A stretch of DNA of 64,000 bases from Amaranthus tricolor (GCF_026212465.1 NC_080049.1:3993362-4057361), one strand, 5' to 3'; counted from the first letter of the stretch, positions 1 to 12,420 are shown. Made by a program: numbers and translations. The notes: generated by a model not told the origin, from the letters alone.

Positions 1-3000
1 GCATAAAGTAGCTCAAACTTGGTTTGTTTTACACGAAACTTGGCACACAACACTATTTGGTATATATTATTGTGTTGAAGTGGTTAGAATTGAAAATCAT
101 AGTCATATGCTAGAAATTGCGTGTTAAGTTGCGATTTTATGTGTTTTTGCCACTTTTGCGCATAAAGTATGTCAAACTTGGTTTATTTTGCACGAAACTT
201 GGCACACAACAATATTTGGTATACGTTATTGTGTTGAAGTGGTTAGAATTGGAAATCATAGTAATATGCTAGAAATTACGTTTCAAGTTGCGATTTTAAG
301 GGTTTTTAAGCATTTTTGCCACTTTTACCCATAAAGTACCTCAAACTTGGTTTTTTTTGCACGAAATTTGGCACACCACACTATTTGGTATACATTATTG
401 TGTTGAAGTGGTTAGAATTGAAAATCATAGTCATATGCTAGAAATTACGTGTTAAGTTGCGATTTTAAGGGTTTTTTAGCGTTTTGGCACTTTTACGCAT
501 AAAGTAGCTCAAACTTGGTTTGTTTTGTTTGAAATTTGGCACACAATACTATTTGGTATATATTATTGTGTTGAAGTGGTTAGAATTTAAAATCATAATC
601 ATATGCTACAAATTACGTGTTCAGTTGCGATTTTACGGGTTTTTAAGTGTTTTGCCACTTTTGCACATAAAGTCGCTCAAACTTGTTTTAAAGGGTTTTT
701 AAACGTTTTGGCCACTTTTGCGCATAAAGTAGCTCAAACTTGGTTTGTTTTACACGAAACTTGGCACACAACACTATTTGGTATATATTATTGTGTTGAA
801 GTGGTTAGAATTGAAAATCATAGTCATATACTAGAAATTGCGTGTCAACTTGCGATTTTATACGTTTTTGCCACTTTTGTGCATAAAGTAGCTCAAACTT
901 GGTTTGTTTTGCACGAAACTTTGCTCACAACACTATTTGCTTTATGTTATTGTGTTGAAGTTGTAAAAATTGAAAATCATAGTCACATGCTACAAATTAC
1001 GTGTTAAGTTTCGATTTCAAGGGTTTTTAAGCGTTTTTATCAATTTTGCGCATCAAGTACCTCAAACTTGGTTTGTTTTGCACGAAACTCGGCACACCAC
1101 ACTATTTGGTATATATTATTGTGTTGAAGTGGTTAGAATTGAAAAGAATAATCATATGTTAGAAATTACGTGTTAAGTTGCGATTTTAAGGGTTTTTTAG
1201 CGTTTTGGCACTTTTACGCATAAAGTAGCTCAAACTTGGTTTGTTTTGCTTTAAATTTGGGACACAATACTATTTGGTATATATTATTGTGTTGAAGTGG
1301 TTAGAATTTAAAATCATAATCACATGCTACAAATTACGTGTTCAGTTGCGATTTTATGGGTTTTTAAGCGTTTTTATCACTTTTGCGAATAAAGTAGCTA
1401 AAACTTGGTTTGTTTTGCACCAAACTTGGTATACAACACTATTTGGTATATAATAATGTGTTGAACTGGTTTGAATTGAAAATCATAGTCATATGCTAGA
1501 AATTACGTTTTAAGTTGCGATTTAAAGGGTTTTTTAAGCATTTTGGCCACTTTTGCGCATAAAGTAGCTCAAACATGGTTTGTTTTACACGAAACTTGGC
1601 ACACAACGTTATTTGGTATATATTATTGTGTTGAAGTTGTTAGAATTGAAAATAATAGTCATATACTAGAAATTGCGTGTTAAGTTGCGATGTTTTACGT
1701 TTTTGCCACTTTTGTGCATAAAGTAGCTCAAACTTGGTTTGTTTTGCACAAAACTTGGCTCACAACACTATTTGCTATATGTTATTGTGTTGAAGTTGTA
1801 AAAATTGAAAATCATAGTCACATGCTACAAATTACTTGTTATGTTTCGATTTCAAGGGTTTTTAAGCGTTTTTATCACTTTTGCGCATAAAGTACCTCAA
1901 ACTTGGTTTGTTTTGCACGAAACTCGGCACACCACACTATTTGGTATATATTATTGTGTTGTAGTGGTTAGAATTGAAAAGCATAATCATATGTTAGAAA
2001 TTACGTGTTAAGTTGCGATTTTAAGGGTTTTTTAGCGTTTTGGCACTTTTACGCATAAAGTAGCTCAAACTTGGTTTGTTTTGCTTTAAATTTGGCACAC
2101 AATACTATTTGGTATATATTATTGTGTTCAAGTGGTTAGAATTTAAAATCATAATCATATGCTACAAATTACGTGTTCAGTTGCGATTTTACGGGTTTTT
2201 AAGCGTTTTGCCACTTTTGCACATAAAGTCGCTCAAACTTGGTTTGTTTTGCACGAAACTTGGTATACAACACTATTTGGTATATATTATTTTGTTGAAG
2301 TGGTTAGAATTGAAAATCATAGTCATATGCTAGAAATTACATGTTAAGTTGTGATGTTATGCGTTTTTAAGCGTTTTTGCCACTTTTACACATAAAGTAA
2401 CTCAAACTTGGTTTGTTTTGCACGAAACTTGGTACACAACACTAGTTATTATATATTATTGTTTTAAAGTAGTTAGAATTTAAAATCATAGTAATATGCT
2501 AGAAATTGCGTTTTAAGTTGCGATTTTATGTGTTTTTAAGCGTTTTGCACAAAACTTGGTATACAACAGTATTTGGTGTATATTATTGTGTTGAAGTGGT
2601 TAGAATTGAAAATCATAGTCATAGGCTAGATATTACGTGTTAAGTTGCGATGTTATGCATTTTTAAGCGTTTTTGCCACTTTTACACATAAAGTAACGGA
2701 AACTTGGTTTGTTTTCCACGAAACTTGGTACACATCACTAGTTTGTATATATTATTGTTTTAAAGTAGTTAGAATTGAAAATTATAGTAATATGCTAGAA
2801 ATTACGTGTTAAGTTGCGATTTTATGCGTTTTTATCACTTTTGCGCATAAAGTAGCTCAAACTTGGTTTATTTTGCACGAAACTTGGCACACAACACTAT
2901 TTTGTATATGTTATTGTGTTGAAGTTGTTAGAATTGAAAATCATAGTCATATACTAGAAATTACGTGTTAAGTTTCGATTTTAAAGGTTTTTAAGCGTTT

Positions 3001-6000
3001 TTGCCACTTTTGCACATAAAGTAGCTCAAATTTGGTTTGTTTATCACGAAACTTGGCACACAGCATTATTTGGTAGCTCAACCTTGGTTTATCACGTAAT
3101 TTGGTTTGTTTATCGCGATTTTATGTGTTTTATCCACTTTTCGCATAAAGTAGCTCAACCTTGGTTTGTTTTGAACGAAACTTGGCACACAACACTATTA
3201 GGTATATGTTATTGTGTTGAAGTGGTTAGAATTGAAAATCATAGTGATATACTAGAAATTACGTGTTAAGTTGCGATTTTATGCGTGTTTGCCACTTTTG
3301 CGCATAAAGTAGCTCAAACTTGGTTTATTTCGCACGAAACTTGGCACAACACTATTTGGTATATATTATGTGTTGAAGTGGTTAGAATTGAAAATCATAG
3401 TCATATGCTAGAAATTACGTGTTAAGTTGCGATTTAAAGGGTTTTAAGCGTTTTGGCCACTTTTGCGCATAAAGTAGCTCAAACTTGGTTTGTTTTACAC
3501 GAAACTTGGCACACAACACTGTTTGGTATATATTATTGTGTTGAAGTGGTTAGAATTGAAAATCATAGTCATATACTAGAAATTGCGTGTCAAATTGCGA
3601 TTTTATACGTTTTTGCCACTTTTTTGCATAAAGTAGCTCGAACTTGGTTTGTTTTGCACGAAACTTTGCTCACAACACTATTTGCTTTATGTTATTGTGT
3701 TGAAGTTGTAAAAATTGAAAATCATAGTCACATGCTACAAATTACGTGTTAAGTTTCGATTTTAAGGGTTTTTAAGCGTTTTTATCACTTTTGCGCATAA
3801 AGTATCTCAATCTTAGTTTGTTTTGCACGAAACTTGGCAAACAACACTATTTGGTATATATTATTGTGTTGAAGTGGTTAGAATTGAAAAGCATAGTCAT
3901 ATGCTAGAAATTACGTGTTAAATTGCGAAGTTATTCGTTTTTAAGCGTTTTTGCCACTTTTGCACATCAAGTAACTCTAACTTGGTTTGTTTTGCACGAA
4001 ACTATGCACAAAACACTATTTGGTATATATTATTGTGTTGAAGTGGTTAGAATATAAAATCATAGTCATATGCTAGAAATTACGTGTTAAGTTGCGATTT
4101 TAAGGGTTATTAGGCGTTTTTGCCACTTTTGCGTTTAAAGTAGCTCAAACTTTGTTTGTTTTACACGAAACATGGCACACAACACTATTTGGTATATATT
4201 ATTGTGTTGAAGTGGTTAGAATTGAAAATCATAGTCATATGCTAGAAATTGCGTGTTAAGTTGCGATTTTATGTGTTTTTTGCCACTTTTGAACATAAAG
4301 TAGCTCAAACTTGGTTTGTTTTGCACGAAATTTCGCACACAACACTAATTGGTATATGTTATTGTGTTGAAGTGGTTAGAATTGGAAATCATAGTGATAT
4401 ACTAGAAATTACGTTTTAAGTTGCGATTTTATGCGTTTTTGCCAATTTTGCGCATAAAGTAGCTAACACTTGGTTTGTTTCGTACGAAACTTGGCACAAC
4501 ACTATTTGGTATATATTATTGTGTTGAAGTGGTAAGAATTGAAAATCATAGTCATATTCTAGATATTACGTGTTAAGTTGCAATTTAAAGGGTTTTTTAA
4601 GCGTTTTGGCCACTTTTGCGCATAAAGTAGCTCAAACATGGTTTGTTTTACACGAAACTTGGCACACAACGCTATTTGGTATATATTATTGTGTTGAAGT
4701 TGTTAGAATTGAAAATCATAGTCATATACTAGAAATTGCGTGCTAAGTTGCGATGTTTTACGTTTTTGCCACTTTTGTGCATAAAGTAGCTCAAACTTGG
4801 TTTGTTTTGCACGAAACATGGCTCACAACACTATTTGCTATATGTTATTGTGTTGAAGTTGTAAAAATTGAAAATCATAGTCACATGCTACAAATTACGT
4901 GTAAAGTTTCGATTTCAAGGGTTTTTAAGCGTTTTTATCACTTTTGCGCATCAAGTACCTCGAACTTGGTTTGTTTTGCACGAAACTCGGCACACGACAC
5001 TATATGGTATATATTATTGTGTTGAAGTGGTTAGAATTGAAAAGCATAATCATATGTTAGAAATTACGTGTTAAGTTGCGATTTTAAGGGTTTTTTAGCG
5101 TTTTGGCACTTTTACGCATAAAGTAGCTCAAACTTGGTTTGTTTTGCTTGAAATTTGGGACACAATACTATTTGGTATATATTATTGTGTTGAAGTGGTT
5201 AGAATTTAAAATCATAATCACATGCTACAAATTACGTGTTCAGTTGCGATTTTATGGGTTTTTAAGCGTTTTTGCCACTTTTGCGAATCAAGTAGCTAAA
5301 ACTTGGTTTGTTTTGCACCAAACTTGGTATACAACACTATTTGGTATATAATAATGTGTTGAACTGGTTAGAATTGAAAATTATAGTCATATGCTAGAAA
5401 TTACGTGTTAAGTTGCGATGTTCTGCGTTTTTAAGCGTTTTTACCACTTTTGCACATAAAGTAACTCAAACATGATTTGTTTTGCACGAAACATGGTACA
5501 CAACACTAGTTTGTATATATTATTGTTTTAAAGTAGTTAGAATTGAAAATCATAGTAATATGCTAGAAATTGCGTGTTAAGTTTCGATTTTATGTGTTTT
5601 TAAGCGTTTTTGCCACTTTTGCGCATAAAGTAGCTCAACTTTGGTTTGTTTTGCACGAAAGTTGGCACACAACACTATTTGGTATATGTTATTGTGTTGA
5701 AGTTGTTAGAATTGAAAATCATAGTCATATGCTAGAAATCACGTGTGAAGTTGCGATTTTAAGGGTTTTTAAGCGTTTTTGCCACTTTTGCACATAAAGT
5801 AGCTCAAATTTGGTTTGTTTAGGACGAAACTTGGCACACAAATCTATTTGGTATATATTATTGTGTTGAAGTGTTTATAATTGAAAATCATAGTCATATG
5901 TTAGAATTTACGTGTTAAGTTGCGATATTAAGGGTTTTGAGCGTTTTTGCCACTTTTACGGTTAAAGTAGCTCAAACTTGGTTTGTTTTGCACGAAACTT

Positions 6001-7060
6001 GGCACACAACACTATTTGATATATATTATTGTGTTGAAGTGGTTAGAATTTAAAATCATAGTTATATGCTAGAAATTACGTGTTAAGTTGCGATTTTAAG
6101 GATTTTTAAGCGTTTTTGCCACTTTTACGCATAAAGTAGCTCAAACTTGGTTTATTTTACACGAAACTTGGCACACAACACTATTTGGTATATATTATTG
6201 TGTTGAAGTCATTACAATTGAAAATCATAGTCATATGCTAGAAATTGCGTCTTAAGTTGCGATTTTATGCGTTTTTGCCACTTTTGCGCATAAAGTAACT
6301 TATACTTGGTTTGTTTTGCACGAAACTTTGCACACAACACTATTTGGTATATGTTATTGTGTTGAAGTGGTTATAATTCAAAATCATAATCATATGCTAG
6401 AAGTTACGTGTTAAGTTTCGATTTTAAGGGTTTTTAAGCATTTTATTCACTTTTGCACATAAAGTAGCTCAAACTTGGTTTGTTTCGCACGAAACTTGGC
6501 ACACAACACTATTTGGTATATATTATATTGTTGAAGTGGTTATAATTCAAAATAATAGTCATATGCTAGAAATTTCGTGTTTAGTTGCGATTCTAAAAGT
6601 TTTTAAGCGTTTTTTCCACTTTTGCGCATAAAGTAGCTTAAACTAGGTTTGTTTTACATGAAACTTGGCACACAACACTATTTGGTATATATTATTGTGT
6701 TGAAGTGGTTCGAATTGAAAATCATAGTCATATGCTAGAAATTGCGTATTAAGTTGCGATTTTATGCGTTTTTGCCACTTTGGCGCATAAAGTAGCTCCA
6801 ACTTGGTTTGTTTTGACGAAACTTGGCACACAATACTATTTGGTATATGTTATTGTGTTTAAGTTGTTAGAATTGAAAATCATAGTCATATGCTAGGAAT
6901 TACGTGTTAAGTTTCGATTTTAAGTGTTTTTAAGCGTTTTTATCACTTTTGCGTATAAAGTAGCTCAAACTTTGTTTGTTTTGCACGAAACTTGGCATAC
7001 AATACTGTTTGGTATATATTATTGTGTTGAAGTGGTTATAATTGAAAATCATAGTCACAT
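1..7060 (+). repeat. Satellite array, left arm (about 42 monomers)
   Basis: Head-to-tail satellite monomers, all in the same orientation. Landmark words recurring once per unit are cataaagtagctcaaac, actatttggtatatatt and gaaaatcatagtcatatg. Measured spacings of the cataaag word at the start of the arm (2, 161, 330, 498, 666, then 723 to 882) give units of 159 or 168-169 bp, apart from one truncated 57-bp unit. This arm is the more heterogeneous part of the window: substitutions between neighbours are frequent, and several monomers are truncated or scrambled (near 685, 2546 and 3070-3115). The array enters the window already in progress, so its true left end is outside. Size and homogeneity fit a plant centromeric satellite; that role is inferred, not shown by sequence alone. 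Short open frames inside it are not genes. Confidence 0.97.
723..2392 (+). repeat. 835-bp (five-monomer) tandem duplication within the left arm
   Basis: Diagnostic variants recur at an offset of 835 bp. Examples are the stretch starting at 970 versus 1805 (catgctacaaattac followed by the unusual gtttcgatttcaaggg) and the cttt-substituted monomer at 1241 versus 2076. The copies are similar but not identical, and they diverge after about 1340 and 2170. The same block has a third relative at 4580-5220, offset 3,063 bp from the second copy (1805 to 4868, 2076 to 5139). These offsets are close to 5 and about 18 monomers, consistent with unequal exchange in register. Confidence 0.75.
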
Positions 7061-7350
7061 AACCGAAAATGACAAAATCGAACTCGAACTGCAACCGAAT
7101 TTTATAACCGACATATAAACCTTAACCGATGTTACCCGAACTGAACAGTGATCGACCCGAGTCAAATCCGACCCGAATTATGCACGTAACCGAATGCAAC
7201 CTGACTAAAACCGATTAAGATCAAACTGTTTTTAACCCGAACTGATACAAACCCGAACCGATTGTTAATCGAACTGTTTTTTACCCGAACTGATACCAAC
7301 CCGAACCGATTGTTAATCGAACTGTTACAAATCCGAATCAATTTTTCACC
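7061..7350. repeat. Degenerate CCGAA/ACCGA-type repeat, left end of island
   Basis: The sequence is dominated by words such as aaccgaa, acccgaac and ccgaaccgattg, all in the same strand sense. From about 7224 there is a 48-bp tandem repeat: aactgtttttaacccgaac recurs near 7272 and a partial third copy begins at 7320. Composition is unlike the satellite on its left and the AT-rich DNA on its right. It resembles the block at 14522-14872 and lies in the same, not inverted, orientation. It may be a subterminal repeat region of the hAT element. Confidence 0.7.
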
Positions 7351-7501
7351 TAATTTTAGCAAATTAGGACCAATTTCAGTTTTCTAATTATGATTTTTTG
7401 AATATTTGAAACTAATTTCTAATATTGAAAGATTGTAAACAAGATTATATATAAGTATTTTAGCAAATCAATTATAAACCAATAAGATTTTACCAATTCT
7501 T

Positions 7502-7737
7502 CAAGCTTTAAGCCCCAAAAATTTACATTCATCACTTATACATCCACCAAATATAAATTTACAAATATTAAGTTTTTAACCCCAAAAATTTACATCCATC
7601 ACTTATACATCCACCAAATTAACATATACAAATATCAAGTTTTTTATCCCAAAAATTTACATCCATCACTTATAAATCCACCTAATGTAAATATACAAAT
7701 ATCAAGTTTTTAACTCCAAAAATTAACATTCAATCAG
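7502..7737. repeat. 67-bp minisatellite, about 3.5 copies
   Basis: A unit containing ccaaaaatttacatccatc and acttatacatccaccaaat repeats with a period of exactly 67 bp. Unit starts are near 7502, 7569, 7636 and 7703, and the last copy decays after about 7737. Divergence between copies is modest. No gene overlaps it. Its position places it downstream of the transposase 3' end. Confidence 0.85.
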
Positions 7738-8291
7738 CAACTATATATAGTTACATATCCACCATAAAATCTCTCACGTACTGCTGCTTTGCTTGTGGTA
7801 CCATATTTCAATCTTGAACAAAAAACAAACAAAAAAAGTATTAAAAGAAAGTAATTCATTCTTATAAGAAAGATACAAAAAAGAAACACCTAAAAATTTG
7901 CTACCAGAATATGTATCACATGTCGGGTGAGATCATTGTAATGCCTCTCAAGGTCAACAAACACCGCATGTTCAGCAAGCTACCAACATGAATTATAGCT
8001 AAGGAAACATTTCTAATTGCCTAATCTCAAGTAAACAAGGCTATTAGAAAGTTTCCTATAAGACTAAGACTCATGGATAACATTCACCCAACCCAACGAT
8101 TATCAAGTTTCCATGTGACTTGTAAGGTTAAATTACTTGCGTCCAGATTCCGTGTTTCAATTTGAGCCACAATCAGATCCATAAGAACCAACATCTTTTT
8201 CATGGCAACAATCAAGTGAATAAACCATAACTGAGTACATAAAGTACACGAAACAGGAGTTATAATAGAATGATAATTAACTAAAATTTAT
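7738..8291. other. Intergenic, 3' flank of the transposase; nothing recognised
   Basis: AT-rich unique-looking sequence with no open frame, tRNA or repeat that I can support. It should contain the 3' untranslated region of the minus-strand transposase. I see no terminal inverted repeat here. Confidence 0.5.
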
Positions 8292-8732
8292 TTAAAAAGT
8301 AAAATACGTACCAGATTCTGAAGATGAGGATCCACTTGGACCCTGATCTCCCTTAGCATGCGATTCTGCATCGGGGACTAAGTCACTGCCAACAACTAAT
8401 CCTACTTCATCAGATTCTTCTTCATATCCAAACAACCAATTACGAGTTAAAATCAAGGCTTCAACATGTCTTGATAAAAGGGATGCTCTCCATCTATTCA
8501 AAATTCTTCCTCCCATAGAAAAAGTTGATTCGGATGCAACTGTGGTTATTGGAATAGCCAATATGTCTTTAGCTATTTTAGACATAATTGGGTATGTAGT
8601 TTGTTGGTCTTTCCAATACAACAAAATATCAAACTTCGAATCACCATGCATGTGCAAAGGTGATTCAAGGTATTTTTCCACTTCCGATAAAATATTTGAA
8701 GAAAAAAGTAGTTCTTGAGAACTTTCAAAACT

Positions 8733-8823
8733 CTGTAAACAAACAATAAAACATATGAAACTTATTAATAGTAATAATAATAAATATATTGTTAAAAGGA
8801 GTTTAAAATTAAATGATACATAC
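8733..8823 (-). other. Transposase intron 2 (91 bp)
   Basis: On the minus strand the donor is TATGAG|GTATGT and the acceptor is TTTACAG|AGTTTT. It is a phase-0 intron joining DGYE to SFESSQ. It lies just upstream of the hAT dimerisation domain. The codons between the in-frame stop and this donor (ASTSENVASVG and onward) stay open, which supports a single substitution to the stop rather than a true gene end at 8887. Confidence 0.75.
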
Positions 8824-8886
8824 CTCATAGCCATCAGAATCACGAGAGCATGAACCAACTGATGCGACATTTTCAGAAGTAGAAGC

Positions 8887-8889
8887 TTA
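8887..8889 (-). other. In-frame premature stop (TAA) in transposase exon 2
   Basis: The reading frame runs TKSH, stop, then ASTSENVAS up to the intron donor. The codon sits in a low-conservation linker. One substitution in the first base could have made it from a GAA, CAA or AAA codon. Confidence 0.75.
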
Positions 8890-10520
8890 ATGACTTTTAG
8901 TCGATAAAGTAATTGTAGACTTGTAATCATTGAAAAGATTGACAAGTCCAGAGCGAACCCTCACAATTTGTTGATAAACCTCATCCTCAGATTGATAAAC
9001 CTTTCTAAAATGATGTTTTAGAAATGGAATCTTATGCCTAGGGTCAAACACCGCAGCAATAGACAAAATTAAAGAGGACTCGCCCCAATATTTCTCTAAC
9101 TTCTCAAACATCTCATTTCCCATCCCTCTAATGCAGGTATCCTCACTTTCACAAGCACGTCGTAGGTGGTACTTTGCCTTACAAACTTGTTCAAAATACA
9201 GATTTGCAGTGGGATAATCTGACCCAGAAAAAAGATTGGTCATTTCATAGAAAGGTTGAAGAATAGAAGCCATGTTTTCAACAGATTTCCACTTACGATC
9301 AGTGAGCTTTAAGGTGTAGTCAGGCTCAGTACTACCAAAGCGATTCACCGCAACTCTATAGTCAAGAGCTCGCTTCAACATTAAGTATGTAGAGTTCCAT
9401 CTCGTTACAACATCCAACCACAATTTCAGCGAAGAAGGTTTTTCCAACTGAGATACAAAATCTCTAAACCTAATCATCCTTGCCTCGGATGAATCAATGT
9501 ACTTGACATTATCGCGCACAAGTTTGACAGCAGGATCAATTGCTTTTAATCCATCTTTAACAATCAAATTTAAAATGTGGGCCGCACAACGAATATGAAA
9601 ATGTGCACCATCACATGGAAAAGACGAATGGCCATTTAAACATTCTTGTAACAAGGGGATCATGGAATCATTATTGGTTGCGTTGTCAACAGTCATGCAC
9701 ATAACCTTTGATTCAAGACCCCAATCCTTGATCATTGCATAAACAAGCTCAAAAATCGCATGACCAGTGTGTGGGGGAGGGAAATGACGAAAATTAAGAA
9801 CTTTCGACTTCAAACACCAATCCTTGTCAATATAATGAGCCGTTAAAGTCAAGTATCCACGAGATGTGCAAGCTGTCCAAATGTCACATGTCAAAGACAC
9901 CTTGCTATCTAAATCCTTCAAAGTTTCAAATAACATTTTCCTTAACTTAGAGTTTTTCCTCATGCACCATCTAGTGATTGTGGATCTAGATATATTCTTC
10001 ACCTTTGGATTCAAGTAACGATGCAATTTCCTTGTGAATTTGTGCTCAACCATGCTTAAGGGGTATCCATGGTACATAATGGCCTCGGCAAAAAGAGAAC
10101 AATATTTTCTCTGATTAAAATCACCAATGACATCACCATTGTTAGCAAGCCATTCTTGGTAAGGTTCACAAGTCTTGAGGTGATTTCTACAATTAGAGGT
10201 TCCATAGTGACCTTCGGCTCTATAATCAGTATTCTTACAATGGCGACAAACAGCATGTAATGAAATAACAACATTGTTATCATCCTTCTTGGCCACTATG
10301 GTAAAATGATCCCAAACTGGTGAGGTACGCTTTCCAAGTCCTTCAATATCCTCCTGAAACTCAGTTTTAGTTCGCCTTCGACCTCCAGCTAAAGAAATTC
10401 CACCTCTTCCTCTACTAGTTTTTGCACGCTTTGGTGGACGAATAGGACGTTGGACAACTTGTCTAGGGTTCGGGTTCACATTCGTTGGAGTGGATACACT
10501 AGTTTGTAACTCTTCAAACG

Positions 10521-10641
10521 CTGTTAATTTCAACAAAAATAATACACATGCTAGTAATTTATCTCAATATTGAACACAATGCAAAAGAATGATAAAGTAC
10601 ACAACATATAAGGTACTTGAACCATTAGATTAACAAATTAC
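10521..10641 (-). other. Transposase intron 1 (121 bp)
   Basis: On the minus strand the donor is ACGG|GTAATT at 10641 and the acceptor is AACAG|CGTTTG at 10520. Splicing joins G+CG to make Ala21 and keeps the frame from MNFNEANEANGF into FEELQTS. Reading straight through would instead start from a methionine inside the intron at 10536, which is less likely. Confidence 0.7.
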
Positions 10642-10702
10642 CCGTGTTCGAAATATTATCAAATTGAAAACCATTAGCTTCATTTGCCTCATTAAAATTC
10701 AT

Positions 10703-10867
10703 CTTCCTACAATTAAGAATTAGAGATTGAACAAATTTAATCCCATCTTCTAATTTCAAAAGAAGTATTGAACATTGTTTGAACAAAATTATACATTAAT
10801 ATGTATTTAAGATTACTAATACAATTACAAACTATCTTATACTTCTCTGAATAATAAGCTATTAAAA
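10703..10867. other. Transposase 5' flank; nothing recognised
   Basis: AT-rich sequence upstream of the minus-strand start codon. It may be part of the transposase leader. No promoter element is clear enough to call. Confidence 0.4.
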
Positions 10868-10999
10868 ATGAGTGACAAAGAAAAACTGCTTGGAGGACTT
10901 ATAGCGGGTATTCTGAGACTACTTCAACTCAGTGCAAGTAAGCCTCCGAATCCTGGGTATGGTCCGATGAGTTTACGCGTAGTTCCCATAGAGGAATGA
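10868..10999 (+). CDS. Possible small ORF of 43 codons, unrecognised
   Basis: The frame begins ATG AGT GAC AAA and ends GAG GAA TGA. It encodes a 43-residue peptide with an N-terminal charged MSDKEK, a hydrophobic stretch LIAGILRLLQL and a proline-rich KPPNPGYGP. The DNA is more GC-balanced than its AT-rich surroundings and looks codon-like. I do not recognise it, the family is unknown, and an open frame of this length can arise by chance. It could also be a leftover exon or a host fragment carried by the transposon, and the opposite strand is equally possible. No flanking splice signals or other exons are evident. Confidence 0.2.
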   Translation: MSDKEKLLGGLIAGILRLLQLSASKPPNPGYGPMSLRVVPIEE

Positions 11000-12420
11000 C
11001 ACCAACAATATTTGAATATTTTTTCAGTACAATGAGCAGATCACAGCTCTCCTTGATCCATCATCAACAAATTTGTTTCTTCGTGATACTGTGAAAATTG
11101 TGTCCGATAGAAGCAAAAACGTTTACGTTAGAATATTCAGATCCAATATATGATTGTGAATTTTGAAGCAAAAACCATAGTGGTATGACCAATAACAAAG
11201 AAAATGATGCCAATTTTGGTCCATTTGATAAAGCTAACTAAAAACACCAAAACAAGGGTTCAACAGATGAACAACTTACAAAAACTTGACAGTTGCAACC
11301 ATTTCAACATAGGAACAACATATGAACAACTTACAGGGGTCCATTTGATAAAGCTAACCATGAATATCAGCCGTTTTCTATACAAAAACTTACAATTTCA
11401 ACCCAAACAAGAAAACAGATGTAAAAGTCACTATCATTTGGAGATTTACAGTTGAATTACAAGTCACTATCAGAATATCAATTGCAAGTATTTCACAACG
11501 GATAAAACATAGGGACGATCAAGATGAAACCCAGAAGAAATTCAAAACCCATAAGCATTAATCAAACATTCAGACTAAAACCTAAAAAGTAATAATATGG
11601 AAAAAGTAAGTTCATGTACATGGAAGAAGCTTGCAATGTTATTCATAATTAGGAACACATTTGGTTGGGTAAATTTCAAGTCCTAGGTCAGTTTTGAATA
11701 CATCAATGGCATTTGGTATAAGATGGATTGGATTTCATGACGCTGAAATTGAAGAAATGTGCAAAATAATAAGTGCAACATCAAATAATCCAGCGATAAA
11801 CCAACGATAAGAAATTAATCCAGCGATAAACCAAAGATAACATAAAATTCAAGCATCCTTATTGCATCTTGAGAGCTTGAAGGCTGGTTAAATTAAAATC
11901 CCCTTTCTATGAATTTATATCACAGATTCACAGTTATCCTTATTAGAAGTATCCATTACTATCTAAGATTTTATTTGAGTGTTTATATCCTTATGTGAAC
12001 CTAACCAACTATAACCAATCTCAAACATCATCATCATTATACACAAATGATTCTCAATAAAGATATACATAACTATCAACTATGTCTAAGTGTGTACTTA
12101 CCATTAAGAATAACAACTACAATTCACACTGCAAAACAAAAAGGCACTTCTATGACAGAAGAGAATTGCATACAGAAATTAAACTTTCATAAATACAGAC
12201 TTCAATTACACGATGGGGCTCCTTCCAAAGCAGATAAGGTTGCATACAGAAGACAATTGAACTAAATCTTCATAAATACAGACTTCAAGCATGCCAAGAA
12301 AGTAAAAAATGACCCCAATGAATATAACTTTCAAAGACAATAGCATAAGCCCTTACCTTCCTTCACCAAATTTAATCAAGTTCACAGCCTCCTCATCAAT
12401 TTACTCAAAGCAATTTACTC
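11000..12420. other. Unique-looking intergenic DNA with small local duplications
   Basis: No convincing gene. Small repeats are visible: gtccatttgataaagctaac at 11219 and again at 11339 (120 bp apart); a 30-bp tandem repeat with ccagcgataaacca near 11787 and 11817; and cttcataaatacagacttcaa-like words near 12187 and 12268. Short open frames at 11204-11455 and 12047-12265 show no domain or codon character. It could be leader or intron DNA of a transposase transcript starting further right. Confidence 0.4.

Larger units (their letters stand above)
8292..10702 (-). pseudogene. hAT (Ac-like) BED zinc-finger transposase, three exons, one in-frame stop
   Basis: Cut-and-paste transposase of the plant hAT superfamily (RICESLEEPER/DAYSLEEPER-like). 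Best model on the minus strand: exon 1 10702-10642 starts MNFNEANEANGF; exon 2 10520-8824; exon 3 8732-8292. Junctions are GT-AG and in frame, giving about 732 codons, near full length for the family. Seen in order: basic N-terminal stretch PPKRAKTSRGR; BED zinc finger with C112, C115, H134 and C138; TCDIW (D233) and MTVDN (D299), matching the first two catalytic acids; CAAH (332-335); RWNSTYLML (394-402); then in exon 3 FDILLYWK and SESTFS (E654, likely third catalytic acid) within the C-terminal dimerisation domain. The frame is broken once: codon 565 is TAA (8889-8887), in the variable linker before the dimerisation domain. A product stopping there lacks E654 and dimerisation. I see no frameshift, so inactivation looks recent. 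Readthrough or an alternative splice around the stop cannot be excluded. Confidence 0.88.

Noticed and set aside
603..1007. Open frames in the satellite, up to 134 codons, with a recurring peptide containing HKVAQTWFVLHETW
   Set aside because: Both monomer lengths (159 and 168) are divisible by three, so one frame stays open across units by chance. Starts and stops fall at arbitrary monomer positions, and the same peptide recurs wherever the monomer does, without coding constraint.
10069..10260. Plus-strand frame of 63 codons
   Set aside because: Antisense shadow of the transposase BED and N-terminal region.
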